Source: Saururus chinensis
Taxonomy: Eukaryota > Streptophyta > Magnoliopsida > Piperales > Saururaceae
DNA: 64,000 bases
Direction: 5' to 3'
NCBI GenBank assembly: GCA_035235625.1
Contig: CP141141.1
Coordinates: forward strand, 9,607,968 to 9,671,967
This document shows, piece after piece, positions 11,025 through 24,591 of the stretch. Every line of letters begins with the position of its first letter. Position 1 is the first letter of the stretch. The position numbers and the translations under genes were made by a program. Under the pieces are notes generated by a model. The model searched no databases, was not told the DNA's origin, and worked only from the letters and a program-made list of their open reading frames with translations.

Positions 11025-12555
11025 GACAATTAAGATAGTTGACAATTAAAATTGACTTTATTTTTTATTTTATACATTTATTTTATTGAGATAATTCATT
11101 GTAAATACTTAGGGAGATACTACTACTCAAAATGTTGTCTTACATCCCCTTTATTGCAATAAATTTGCTTGTTGACTATTGATTATCAACTATCGACTAT
11201 CAGTATGAAGTTTGGGTTAACATTAGAAAAAGCTCAAAATCAAGCATACATAAAACACACTCTTGATTTTGAGTAGTTTAACAAGGGTTCTTTATTTAAG
11301 GTTTGAGCTCGAAGAGAAAAAACAAATTCTTAATAGTTCTGCCGACTAGTTTGTAAGCGGTCTTGTTAGATTCCAAGAAGGAGGAAGAGGAGGTGATCGA
11401 TGAGGAAAAGGGGAGGAGGATAGAGAGGATAGGAGAGGGAGAAGTGGAGGAAGAGGAGGAGAGATAAGAGGAGAGGAGGAAGAGGAGGAGAAGGTGACAG
11501 TGGAGGAAGAGGTGAAGACAAAGGTGGATGAAGCAGAGTCAGAGGTAAAGACAGCAAAGTTGGTAGTGGCGGCAGAGGAGCCAATGGCAGAGCTGGTGGC
11601 AAAGTCACAACTGGAGCTGTTGGCAAAGTGAGGCAGTAAGTTGGTGATGTTAAAAGGAAAAAATAGGAAATGAGTATTTTAGACAATTCATGCCACATGT
11701 GTGAAGTTCCACATGTGCATAGGGTCATTTTTTGTACTATACACATAAATGTGCAACATTTTGTGTATTATAATGTATTCTAGAGTCATTTCGGTAAATT
11801 GCTTCAATACTTATCTTATAGACCGATTTGCCAAAATAGCCCTAAATACACCGTAATATACAAAATGTCACATGTTTTTGTGTTATACAAAAAATGGCCA
11901 TGTGCACATGCGAACCTCTGCACATATGGCATGAATTGTCAAAATTGCCAAAATCATTTTTTCTTGCTTTTAAATTCACTAATCAACTACTTTCCTTTGT
12001 CAAAAGCTCCAATTTCAACTCCATCACTAGCTCCACTACCTGCGCCATTGACTCTGCAATCTTTGTCACTGGCTCTAGTTCATCTGGCTTCACCTTCAGC
12101 TCTTCCTCCACCATCGCTTTCTCCTCCTCCCATCCTCTGCCACCACCTCCTCTTCCTCCTTCCCCCTCGTCGTCTCCTTCTGCTCTTCTTCCTTCCATGT
12201 TTCTCCTCAGTCGCTTCCTCTTCCTCCTTCCCAAGACAAGATTGGTCACAAACTAGTTGGTGGAGCTATTAAATATTTTTTATCTACAAGTTCAAATCTT
12301 AAAAAAATGAACCCGTAAACATGTTAAGGTACTTCAAATTAAGAGTGGGTTTTATTTTTGCTCGATTCTAAACTTTTTCTAACGATAACACAAACCCCAT
12401 ACTAGCAGCTGATTGTAATAAAGGGCATGCAGAACAACATTTTGAGTATCAGTATCTCCCTCAGTATTTACAATGAACTATCTCAATAAATGAAATAGAA
12501 AAATAAAAAATAAAGTAATTTTTAAACATGCGATTGTCAACTATCTTGACTTACG
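11025..12555. repeat. ~1.5-kb near-palindrome
   Basis: 11025-11797 and the reverse complement of 11820-12555 run parallel throughout. Landmarks include ATTTATTGAGATA, CATTGTAAATACT, GGGAGATACT, CTCAAAATGTTGT, the purine-rich GGAGGAAGAGGA block, AGCTGTTGGCAAAG-like sequence, CACATGTG and TTTTGTATATT-type phrases. The axis lies near 11809 with only ~20 bp unpaired. Arms are diverged but collinear; indels are frequent in the purine-rich block. Several open frames (11366-11746, 11799-12272, 11983-12249) fall in the arms; they are low-complexity Glu/Arg or Ser/Pro/Leu strings and have no recognisable domain. Confidence 0.75.
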
Positions 12556-12684
12556 TTCATGAATTTGTAAAAGGTTGTCAGGGCTGAAGAAGGAGGTTGT
12601 TAGGACAAGAAGTTGGTCTTCCACATCGGACAATATTACAGTCAGGGTTGAGTGTTTAGGCGAACAATATTACAGTCAATAGTC

Positions 12685-12895
12685 GAAGGCCGAAAGTCAA
12701 ATGTCACATGTCTAAAATCTTCTTTGTTTTTTGTTTATCTATTTGGTTGATTAAGATAACTCATTGTAAATACTAAGGGAGATATTGTCACTCTTAAATG
12801 TTATCATTCATCCCCTTGACTGCAATAAAGCTGTTTGTCAATTGCTAGTACAAGGTTTATGTTAGTGAAAGAAATAACATAGAATTAAGTAAAAA
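12685..12895 (+). repeat. Third copy of palindrome arm, left part
   Basis: Matches the left arm from about 11050 to 11275 (CTCATTGTAAATACT, GGGAGATATT, TTCATCCCC, TGCAATAAA) in the same orientation. It breaks off at about 12900 where CACTA-like element B starts and resumes at 15932. Confidence 0.65.
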
Positions 12896-12914
12896 TAAAA
12901 CTCTATCTGTTTTG

Positions 12915-13345
12915 AATAGTACCATAAACGTCACTAATGAGTATTAGTGACGCATAAAAAACGTCGCTAAATGCGTCGATAAAATTACAGTTGCTACTTC
13001 TTATTAGTGACGCTTACGATAAGCGTCGCTAATAGTATATCATTAACAACGTATAAATAAACGTCACTAATTACATTACTATTAGTGACATATACTTATA
13101 CATCACTAATACGTTTCAATTAGCGACACTTATCATTAAGTGTCGCTAATAGTTACGTATTAGTGACGCTTATATATGTGTCGCTAATAATAATAAAAAT
13201 TTTAAAAATAAAATAATAAAAATAGTTTGCCAAAAAATGGAATAAATTTTTTTATTAATCTATTAACGATGCTTTTGAAAGTGTCGCTAATATGAAATAT
13301 AAATAAATAAATAGAAAGTCATTAGCAATGCTATTATAAGCATCG
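12915..13345. repeat. Subterminal array, left side of element B
   Basis: Alternating TATTAGTGACGC and GCGTCGCTAATA words, about a dozen copies, with AT-rich spacers. Confidence 0.75.
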
Positions 13346-13364
13346 CCAATGACTTAATAAATTA

Positions 13365-14120
13365 ATAAAAAAGCCCGCTGGCAGCATTAGGCCACCTACA
13401 GGGGATTGGAATCCAGCAGGGACTTTTCCTCCGGTCTGTTGACTGGAGGGGGGAACCGGGTGTAGGGGGTTGGTGGGAGTAGCCAAAATCCGGCGGGGAG
13501 CCGGATTCCGGCCCCTGGCCCCAGAGCCCCTTCTTCTGGTTTGTCAACCAAAGGAGGGGGAACGGAGAGAGGGAGGGGAGGGGGAGCCGGAATCCATGGG
13601 GTGAGAAAGGGGGAACCGGGGAGGGGAAGGGAGGCAAAGCAGAGTGGGGTGGGGTGGGGTGGGGGAGGGGGATCACCGGGGAAAGAGGGGAGGGCCTCGG
13701 CTCCGCCCCTCCTTCCCCTCCTCTGAAAATCGAGGGGAAGGAGGGGGTGGGGCCGGGGAGAGAGGGGGGAGCGAGAGGGAGGAGGGGGGGTGGGGGACCG
13801 AACGGGAGGCTGGGGTGTAGCGGGGAGAAAAAGGCGGTTGGGATGCAGGGGCAGAGGTGGGCTGGGGTGCAATAGGGTAGACGGGCAGCTAGGACAGTGG
13901 AGCAGATGGGCAGCGGCAGAGGGCAGCTGGGGTGCAGTAGGGCGGACAGGAGGCTGGAGTGTAGTGGGGTGGACGGGAGGCTGGGACATGGTCAGAGACA
14001 GCGGTTGGGGAGCAGCGGGGCGGATGGTGATGGAAGCGGTCGGCACACGGCAACTGGGGGAGGCGAGGAGCGGAAGAGAGACAAAAATCCCACACAGGTG
14101 AATATATATTGCCCGCACGA
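13365..14120 (-). other. G-rich block with proline-rich open frame
   Basis: Strongly G-rich on the + strand with many runs of four or more G, unlike the AT-rich surroundings. On the minus strand 13396-14124 is open for 242 codons, encoding a low-complexity Pro/Ser/Leu string with repeated PTAPQPPVRP-like units and no known domain. It may be captured host DNA inside the transposon, or an expanded simple repeat. I would not call it a gene on this evidence. Confidence 0.4.
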
Positions 14121-14429
14121 GCAATTTCGCCTGTGCGATCGAAATATCACCTACGCTGGGAGAAAATTTCGCCCTGCAAGGGCATTTTTGGCAGCACTTT
14201 TTTTAGGATGCTTATAAAGCATCGCAAATAAATGTATATCTGACGCTTTGTCTAAGCATCGCAATGATTTATTTTTTGCCGACTAATAATCAAACTATCG
14301 CATATATTATATCTTAGAGACGTTTTCTTAAACATCGCAAATAATTATTATTTATGACAATTATACATAAACGTCGCTAACATTGTATCATTTGTAACGC
14401 TTACACAAAAATGTCGCAAATATTCTTAC

Positions 14430-14902
14430 TTTCTCTACCTTCCTCTCTCTTGTCTCCTTCTCTCTCCTCTCCCTCCAATCTCTCTCTTCCCTTTCTCTCT
14501 TTCCTCTCTCCCTCTCCTCTCTCCCTTCCTTCTCACTCCTACTCTCCTCTCTCGTCTCTCTCTCCCCCCTCTCTCTCCTCCCTCTCTCCTCTCTCTCTCC
14601 CTCTCCTCTCTATCCTCTCCCTCTCCTCCCTCCTCTCCTCCCTCTCCCTCTCCCTCTCTCTCTCCTCCCTCTCCCTCTCCCTCTCCCTCTCCCTCTCTCT
14701 CTCCTCCCTCTTCCTCTCTCTCCTCTCTCCTCTCTCCTCTCTCTGTCCCTTTCCTCTCTATCCACTCACTCCCCCTCTCCTCTCTCCTCTTTCTCTCCCT
14801 CTCTCTCTCCTTCCTCTCTCCCTCTCCCTCTCTCCTCTCTCTCTCTCCTCCCTCTCTCCCCTCTCTCTCCTCCCTCCTCTCTCTCTCCCATTCCCCTCTC
14901 AA

Positions 14903-14934
<32 letters not shown>

Positions 14935-15265
14935 CCTCCCTCCTCTCTCTCCTCTCTCCTCCCTCACTCCTCCCTCTCTCCCTCTCTCTCTCCCTCTCTC
15001 CTCCCTCCTCTCCATCTCTCTCTCCCCTCCCCCTCTCTACCTCTCTACTCTCTCTCCTCACTCTCTCTCCTCTCTCCTCCCTCTCTCTCTACTCTCTCTC
15101 CTCCCTCTCTCTCTCTCTTCTCCCTCTCTCCTCCCACTCTCTCTTTGCCCTCTCTCTCCTCCCTCTCACCTCTCCCTCTCTCTCCCTCTTTCTCTCTCCT
15201 CTCTCTCCACCCTCTCACCTCCCTCCCTCTCTCTCTCCTCACTCTCACTCTCTCACTCTCACTTT
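14430..15265 (+). repeat. ~830-bp polypyrimidine tract
   Basis: Almost uninterrupted C and T on the + strand, giving open frames of Ser/Leu/Pro on + and Arg/Glu/Gly on -. These frames are artefacts of composition. The tract is flanked by the same AT-rich sequence as the tract in element A. Confidence 0.95.
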
Positions 15266-15489
15266 TATTATAAATTATATTTTAAAATTAATAATAAAAT
15301 TTAAAAAATAAAATATATTATATATAAATAGTGAAAGTTTAATCTATTATTAACATTAGTCTTTATTGAAAATTTGATATTAATTTATTGCATATAAAAA
15401 TAGTAAATATTGAATAAAATACATTATATTTAGGAAGTTTTTTATATTTTTTAATATTTATTTATTAAATAAAATTAATTAATAAAGCT

Positions 15490-15931
15490 ACGCTATTAGA
15501 AATGGTATTTACGATGCTTATTTGAAAGTGTCGCTAATAATTTAAAATTTTTATTTTTTTATTTTTAATTCATAACTATTAGTTACGCTTTTGTAAGTGT
15601 CGCTCATAGCAGCACTAATAGCGACGCTTTTGAATAAACATCGTTATTGTGAAAGCCATTAGCAACTCTTAAAAAAAGTGTCACTAATAGTTATATTTTT
15701 TTTATTTAAAATATATATCCTTTAGCGATGGCTGTGTAAAGCGTCGCAAATAAAGGAACTTTTAGTGACGCTTTAAACTAAGTGTCGCTAAAATATGAGT
15801 ATTATCGACGCATATGAAAATGCGTCACTAATAGTTCATTTTTATTGCGACACTTTTTCATTCAACACAAATAGTTATTTTTTGTGACGCTTAGCTTTGC
15901 ATCACTAATACTACACTTTGTTGTAGTGTGT
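15490..15931. repeat. Subterminal array, right side of element B
   Basis: Alternating GTGTCGCTAATA and TTAGCGACGC words ending at TTGTAGTG, parallel to 9970-10411. Confidence 0.75.
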
Positions 15932-16410
15932 TAAGATTTGAACTTATAGAGAAAAAAATAAATCATTAATAGCTCCACCAACTAGTTTGTGACCTATCAT
16001 ATCATATTACAGGAAGGAGGAAGAAGAGGCGATGGAGGAGGAAAATAGGAAGAGTATGGAGAGGAGGAGGAGGAGGAGAGAGAAAGAGGAGTAGAGGAAG
16101 AGGAGAATGGGGAGGGGTAGGGGTAGGGAAGGAGAAGGGGGAGTCAAAGTCTAATAATGTTGAGTTGGTGGTGGAGATGGCGAGCCGGTAGTAGAATCGA
16201 AGTCGGAGCTGCTAGCAAAGAGAAGCTATTAGTTGATGAAGTTAAAAAGAAGAAAATAAGATACAAGTATTTTAGACAATTTGCCACATGTGTGGGGGTT
16301 GACATGTGCACAATATCTTTATTTTTATTGTATAAAAAAATGTGACATTTTGTGTATTGCGATATATTCTATAACAATTTGGGCAAATCACTCTTATCTT
16401 ATATACATCT
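15932..16410 (+). repeat. Third copy of palindrome arm, right part
   Basis: Continues the left-arm sequence (TTTGAACTTATAGAG, CTCCACCAACTAGTTTGTGACC, the purine-rich GGAGGAAGAAGAGG block, AGACAATT, TTGTGTATTG). No inverted partner follows it. Confidence 0.7.
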
Positions 16411-17375
16411 TCCATTATCTAAAAATATTTTTCCCTTTCCCATCCGTGTAGTAGCAAGTGTTCATTCATGACCATAACAAGGATCAAGGCCTAGAATTTA
16501 AGTGAATGCTAAGGACACTCAGTCAACCCCCTTCATTAAATGATGTTATCTAGCATGATTGGACTATGTGACCAATGCCCCGTGATCAGTGCACATAAGC
16601 CTGAACATAATATATAAGATGGCTCTAATTTTTTTGTACATCTACCCTCTCAAGTACCCTATTCAGAGCCTTATGTGAGTTGGTCAGGGATAGTTAGCCG
16701 GGGAATTTTTTTTCATTAAATACTTAAATTTGGTACACCACACTAATATCATACAAATACCTATATTGACTATTCAGACACATGCTACACCAGGATAGTC
16801 TAATTAATTTGTCATAACTCATAAGCCGTCCACTGAGCAGATAACAATTGACTCTTTCCTCGTATATCAACTCGATTAAGTCAAATGCAAACTGAGAACC
16901 TTTTAAGCTAACGAAAAGCTAGGATGAGTCATTTCAGTGCCAAAAGAATACAACGATTCGTTTAGAATAAACATTGATGTTCTTGCCACATACATTGTCC
17001 AAACTGCCGCCATGTCCCACTGTCTAGAGTTGTCAAACAAATTAGTACTTAACGCATTATGATTGGGTTCTGACGATTGAGGGAAGAAGACATAAATGGA
17101 TTCAACGATTTGCCCATTGACGTAGCAGTGCACGTTTTGGTATACGGAAGCAACAATTTTCATAAGGAAAACTTAAATGTACGCACCTTAAAGTCACCGA
17201 GGGTTTTTGTTGGTACACAATATGACCGTCATCTTGATTTCATGGCCACAATACTGTATCGCAGGGAAGATCTTTTTCTTGTTGTCTTTCTGCTACAGTA
17301 CCACAAGAGCCTACGACAGGCTAGGTGAGCCCTGTTTTGATGAACATTAACTGCATTTATAGCCAACAGCAATGC
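16410..17375. other. Unrecognised intergenic region
   Basis: Opposed open frames at 16903-17163 (-) and 17077-17328 (+) have no recognisable motif and overlap each other, so neither is called. Confidence 0.4.
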
Positions 17376-17378
17376 CAA

Positions 17379-17425
<47 letters not shown>
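17379..17425. repeat. (TAA)n microsatellite
   Basis: About fifteen ATA/TAA triplets. Confidence 0.95.
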
Positions 17426-17429
17426 GCTG

Positions 17430-18180
17430 AATTTCATGTATGATGGTCGGCAATTTTTGTTTTGTTTTTATTTTCAGCCATTTTTTATATAAACATGTGA
17501 TCAGTGTGCCCTTGCCCTTTTGATGGCCAATAGTCAGACTCCTATTATACAAATATAAGGTTTGGCCAATAGTTAAATCATAGGGGTACTGAGGCGAAGG
17601 ATGACAAGGGAGAAGAACCCTTGGAAGCAGAGTTAGAGTTAGAGCTAGAGCTGGAGCTAGAGTAGAGTTGGAAGAGGCCGATAAGTTAAGCCGAGAAGAA
17701 GAAGGTCTTGTGGTGGTGGTGGTGGACCTTACTGCAACTACGGCAAGCGGAGTTGATGCTGATGGAATGGTGGTTGCCTTGGAAGGCTGAGGTCAGGCAC
17801 ATGCGGGCAGGCAGTAGAAGCTGCCCCTTGAGTAGAATAAGGAGCACTAGAACAAGAGCTTTGGTCCTTCGTAGGATAGACTGTAGGTTTGGCGGGTGGT
17901 GGCATGGCAACTGACCTCATTGAACATGAGGAGGACACTCTGCCTCTACTCCTCTTGGCGGGAGCCCCTCTTGGTGAGGCAGGAGCTTTCCTTTCTCCTG
18001 CCTCCGCCTGATGGGAAACCCATCAGCGGGCTAGGGGCTGGGAGTCGATTTCCAACTCTTGAGGCGGAACGGATGGAGGATGACCTTGCCTCCCTCAAGT
18101 CCCTACCCCTCCCCCCCCCCCCCCCCCCTCTCAGATTTGGGTAGTAGTATGAAGAATAAGGAGAAGAACCTTTTGATAAC
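17430..18180. other. Unrecognised region with poly-C run
   Basis: Moderately GC-rich around 17590-18130 with several short open frames in both strands, none with a domain I recognise. A run of 18 C at 18111-18128 ends it. It could be decayed retrotransposon coding sequence; I cannot support that further. Confidence 0.3.
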
Positions 18181-18960
18181 CAATGCGTCAGTGCCTTCAT
18201 CGATGAATGGTTGGGTTGTTGTTAGTGACCCTCTGACGTAGGTGAATGCACCAATGAGTTACCAGGGTCACTGTTAGTAACCATCAATGTGTCGGTGACA
18301 CGCCGATTGATACCCATAAATTAATCTGAGATTTTGTTTTCACAAGAGAGACACCGGTCTCTCACCGGTGCCTCATTGGGTAATAGAAATGGAGAAACTA
18401 GTAAGCTAAGGTGGTGTGAGTGCGGAGGGGGGATCTGACCCTTCAATTTCCCAATCGATGACGCACCGACACGTTGGTGCGGGTGGCAAGTGTTTGGTGA
18501 AATTGAAATAATTTAAAATCAATTAAAATAAGAGATTTTCATGTTGCACCTTGATGTTTTGGGGTGAAAGTGGATAAATTCCCAAAGTTTGAAGGCCAGA
18601 AGAGGAAAACATAATGCCAGTTCATATGAAAAATGAATTGGTGTCGGAGAAGAGGAAGATCGGAAACCAATGGAACATGGTTTTCTTTGGGAGCCTTGGA
18701 GTGCAATCGGGGGGTGTCGGAAAGCGGTGAGTGGAGCCGGAGGCAGTGGACGTGCACAAAGTGCGGAGGGTCATTTTCAAAAATCGCCAACCGAGACCAA
18801 ACAACATGAGCAATAACCAAAAGGGCGAAAATGATGTTTGAGAGGCTAGTGCAGTTTTGTAAACGAGTCGGGTACATCAATGTGTCGATGGAATTGAAGA
18901 AATTTTAAAATTTATTAAAGATTTAAATTACTTGAATACTAAGGACAATTTTTTTTAAGA
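18180..18960. other. Possible gypsy LTR-like sequence
   Basis: Holds repeated short words around ATCAATGTGTCGGTGACAC and CGACACGTTGGTG, similar in style to those at 7270-7560 and 28390-28690. No gene seen. Confidence 0.35.
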
Positions 18961-18970
18961 TAAGAAGAAT

Positions 18971-20060
18971 GTGACACCCAGTGTTAGCAAAAAGTAAAAT
19001 CTATTCTTTTTTCTAAAAATTAATACTTTTATTTTTTTCGTTGGTGAGTTAATGATGAAGTTGTGTTTGTCATTATCAGCAGGCATAAGTCTATGGTCTG
19101 CCGATGAAAATTGCATGCATCAATTATCTGGGAAAATATGGTAGTTTTATAGTTACGAGACTCTATAAGTAGTATCTTGGTATAAATAGAGTGAAAAGTG
19201 GAATTTGAGAGAGAAAAGGGAGTCCTAGAGGATACCTAGCATTGGGGGACTAGTGTTTGGGTGCTGATCGGGAGGAATACTCGCATAGGAGGAAGTGAAC
19301 TTCACATTGGAATAGGTCAAATTGCAATCTACACTTGAAATTGAGAAAATACTTAAGTTTTTTATTTCCTTCAAGTTCTTGATGATCATGAACTTCTAAT
19401 TTGTCTATTTTGACGTATACCTCATTTTTAAGGTGTGTTCATAATGAATTTAAAATATGAGTTCATGTTGCCTCAAATGGCTTAATATTCTATTTTGAGA
19501 TGATTTATATTGGATTTTATTAAAAAAAAGTGTTGGGAATGAAAATTGAGTTTTTTTCTAAATATTTCGCACTGATAAGGTCATTGACACGTTAATGACT
19601 GCACCACAAAAAGAAGAAGACGAACATTACCCTTCTATGCATGCAGTACCATCCATGTTGACTAGATATTAGCAGTGAGGCCGAAGCGCTCATGAGGTGG
19701 GCTTAACTAGACAACCCATTGTTGGTGAGGGTTCAACAAGTCGATGGATATACCAATGGGCATTAATGATCTTGTTGTCCTGTCGGTTAGGAGGACTTAA
19801 TCAGTCATCCCACTGTTGGCGAAGGTTCAACACATCGATGAATCCTTCAGTGGGCATTGGTGATCTTGTTGACCTGTAGGTGTAATGGTCTTAACTAGCC
19901 ATCTCACTGTTGGCTGGGTTCAATACGTCGATAAATCCACCAATGGGCATTGGTGATCTTGTTGACCTGTAGGTGAGATGGTCTTAACCAGCCATTCCAT
20001 TGTTAGTGAGGGTTTAACATGTTGGTTGACCTATTGATGATCATATTTGATCTGACCGAC
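18971..20060 (+). other. Possible LTR beginning TGTGACACCC
   Basis: TGTGACACCC at 18971 resembles the start of gypsy-type LTRs. The following 1.1 kb has no coding potential and contains the 93-bp tandem array. No end or duplication identified, so this is tentative. Confidence 0.3.
19694..20060 (+). repeat. ~93-bp tandem repeat, four units
   Basis: Units start near 19694, 19791, 19883 and 19975. Each contains CTTAAC/TAGNCA, CCATTGTTGG, GGTTCAACA, TCGATG, CAATGGGCATTGGTGATC and TTGTTGACCTGTAGGT. The second and third units are most alike; the fourth loses the repeat after GGTTTAACATG. Confidence 0.85.
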
Positions 20061-21340
20061 CTATCGTAAATGTGGTTATGGTAATGAAATGTTTATTGTG
20101 CTTGTGAGCATGCTTATATATGTTATAGTTTTGTTTCTATTCTTATGTCTTACTTGATATATACTTCATAAAATGACAGATCATTGTATACTCATAAGAA
20201 GATGTTATTGAATTATGAATGTATGGTACTTAGTTCTTATTTAGCCATCCTACTTGGTATATCTATACACTCAGCATCCTTGTGATAGAGGTTTCTTGTA
20301 AGGTTAAAGTTACTTTAGGACTTGTGTAACAAGGAAGATATTGCTAAGCTACTTATCATATTTAATATTATTTTACTTTAAGGTATGATTTTAGGCATAT
20401 GACTATTTGTATTTGTGCATTTAAAGATATTCAAACATGTACTTAGGCAAGAATTTCTTCAATTTAGAATGTGATTTAACTTGAATTATTATTGTACTAT
20501 AATTTAGTATTTGTATGTTATTAAAATGATAAGCTCATACCCCAAGAAAACTTATTGAATATTTGATAAAAAGTTTTTAAAATTTTATTTTTGTTATTTT
20601 ATTTATAAAAATGAGTTTAAAAATCTCAAGAAATGACAATTGTCTTACTAATTCAAAAGGGGAAAAAGTTCTCAAGATTTACTTAGTAGTCGCTTGGATG
20701 CTTTTGTGTGGGAAAAGATATGGCCTTTAAGGCCTTTTTCTTTTTAAGAAATTAAATGAAAACTTCCCTTGTTTGGGCCATGGGAATTGCATAAAGGAAA
20801 AATATTTATCATTTCCACTTTTAATTTACACAAAAAAAGGTGGAAAGGAGACTTTTAGGGAGAAATGATTCTATTTATGCCCAAAAGTCTTGCCTTTCCG
20901 GTTTTGTTTTTTGGTATCAAAATATACATATCAACAAACAAGAGAATAGGAACATTCAGCAGTACTAGTCACAGAGCTCACCAAACATCAAAGAGATATC
21001 AATGGCATACATTAATTGCCAAACAAAAAAATATCAACGGCATATATCACTAGACTTTCGAGGCATAGCAGCCATTGTAAGGGTGTTCTATGTCCGTTCC
21101 ACTAATTTGATTCCAAGTCATTATAACCAAGGATCAGGTGGTCAAATGATAAAAATATGTCATGTCGACTCAGAATCTGATGACAGAATTGCATCCTCAC
21201 CATGTGGGGTGACTCTACTTCCATCTCTTGGAATATGCAGCGGGACCTTTCCCAATTGTATAATGAGATGCGGCGTACTGAACCAACTTCTCACAGGCAC
21301 AAACCGTAACCATTGGGCATCCTCTAGAGCCCCCCACAAT
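20060..21340. other. NRT2 upstream intergenic region
   Basis: AT-rich, no gene or named repeat recognised. The last few hundred bases are presumably the NRT2 promoter. Confidence 0.4.
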
Positions 21341-21355
21341 GTCAACGTTAAGCCA

Positions 21356-21365
21356 TTATATATAC
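21356..21365 (+). promoter_or_regulatory. Probable TATA box of NRT2
   Basis: TTATATATAC lies about 285 bp before the NRT2 ATG, implying transcription from about 21390 and a ~260-nt leader. This is inferred from spacing only. Confidence 0.5.
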
Positions 21366-21647
21366 TTAGACTCCCCTTGGCAATTTTCCTCATCCATCAA
21401 ACAAATCCCACCTCTTGTTTCAGCTCCCTTAATCCTTGTTTCATCACAAGTTGATCTTCTCCAAAGATCTTGGAACTTGTGGTACCATTTTAATTCTACT
21501 TATCGTCATTGTTTCATTTAGAAAAGTTCTTCTCAAATTCCTTTTCTAACTACATTTGTGTCTCCTTGTGTTCGTGTTTTGTAGATCGAAATAAGGTGAG
21601 AAAGATAGAGAAAGAGAAAGGGATAAAGGCATAGTTTTGAGGGAGTA

Positions 21648-23525
<1,878 letters not shown>

Positions 23526-23662
23526 GGCAATTCAGAGGTTTACCATGGGATTGTTCTTATCGTTGTAAGACAAATTATGTAAACATAAATCAGAATCCCT
23601 CTGAGTCGATGGATTCTTGGATACTGCGTCCTTGAATGGGGAAGCTTTTCTGTAGCCTTTTG

Positions 23663-23841
23663 CTTCTAAATTAATAGCTCTAGGCAAAAAAGTTTATTAT
23701 ATATTAATAGTTTTATTTTGTTAAACTTAAATAGTTGAATACTTAAAAAAGAGTTGTATTTCCCTTCTCGAATTTCACTGTTCAATAAAAATTACTGTTT
23801 TATAAATGTGTCTATCAATGCCGATCGAACAAAGGGAGCAT
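23663..23841. mobile_element. Stowaway-like MITE, copy 1 (decayed)
   Basis: Just downstream of NRT2. Shares TTCTAAATTAATAGCTC, AGTTGAATACTTAAAAAA, TTCACTGTTCAATAAAAATTA and a degraded end resembling GAGGGAGTA with five other copies in the window. Confidence 0.65.
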
Positions 23842-24590
23842 ATGTACTTACAATTGAAATCTAAATATAAGAGTATGAATTTGGCAGTGCCTAATTCTCC
23901 TGCTCAAATGACTGCGCAAATTCTTCATTGATTTGGGTTCATGTTCACTGAGAGTAAAATTAAAAGGAAGGAAAGAGATTTAGAAAATTATCTTAAGACT
24001 TTCTACATCCTAATATTAGGTCCTAGACCATGTATCAAATGTTCAAGATTGTTAACTCCTCATTGAATCCAGGCTTTTGCTTTTGCTTCTCTAATTGGAG
24101 TTAACATGTTAATGTTAATAATTGATAGCCTTTAATAGAATATGCCATTCGTTGAAATGTTGGCCAAATTCGGCCTATCTTGGAGAGGTATGATCTTCTC
24201 ATGATGTAGACAACCAATATCTTATATAGGGAATGACTTTGTTGACTCAGAAGTCAATAGATTACAGCAGCTCCCAATTATTATTGAAGGCGACATCAGA
24301 GGGCTGGCCATATTTATCTATCCATATATGGGGAGGGGAGTTAGCAGGTGTCTCCGCGCATTATTGTTTAGAATACGGCTATTTTGATAGTATAAAAGCC
24401 CCTCTGCACCCTAAGAAATGGGGCAGGAGTAAATAAAAAATTGGGTAGTGAGAGTTTATTGGGTACATATAGCTACGTTCTATGATTTAAAACTTAATGT
24501 GCATGTAGTTATGGGTTCGTATTGGCAGGGAGTGTGTGAGTAAGCTATAGGCGCATGTTACTTTCATCTATATATAATATTATACTACTA
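23842..24590. other. Intergenic, nothing recognised
   Basis: AT-rich; a 67-codon frame at 24233-24436 has no support. Confidence 0.4.
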
Positions 24591-24591
24591 T

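Larger units (their letters stand above)
12900..15931. mobile_element. CACTA-like non-autonomous element B
   Basis: Inserted in a copy of the palindrome arm. The right end is TTGTTGTAGTG at 15931; the left end near 12905 reads AGTACCATAAACGTCACTAAT, which resembles the reverse complement of element A's subterminal end but lacks the CACTA bases, so the left terminus is eroded. Internal order: GTCGCTAAT array (12915-13345), G-rich block (13365-14120), a short array (14200-14420), a C/T tract of ~830 bp, an AT-rich block shared with element A, and a final array (15490-15931). No transposase. Confidence 0.6.

Noticed and set aside
11366..12272. Several open frames of 88-157 codons
   Set aside because: They are inverted counterparts in the arms of the palindrome, encoded by purine- or pyrimidine-rich low-complexity sequence.
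14411..15304. 297-codon Ser/Leu/Pro open frame and its opposite Arg/Glu/Gly frames
   Set aside because: Entirely due to the polypyrimidine tract; stop codons are rare by composition.
9970..15931. CRISPR-like repeats (GTCGCTAATA words)
   Set aside because: Words are 10-12 bp, alternate in orientation, have variable spacing and sit at transposon ends in a plant genome.
16903..17328. Overlapping 86- and 83-codon frames on opposite strands
   Set aside because: No motif, no start or splice context, and mutually overlapping.
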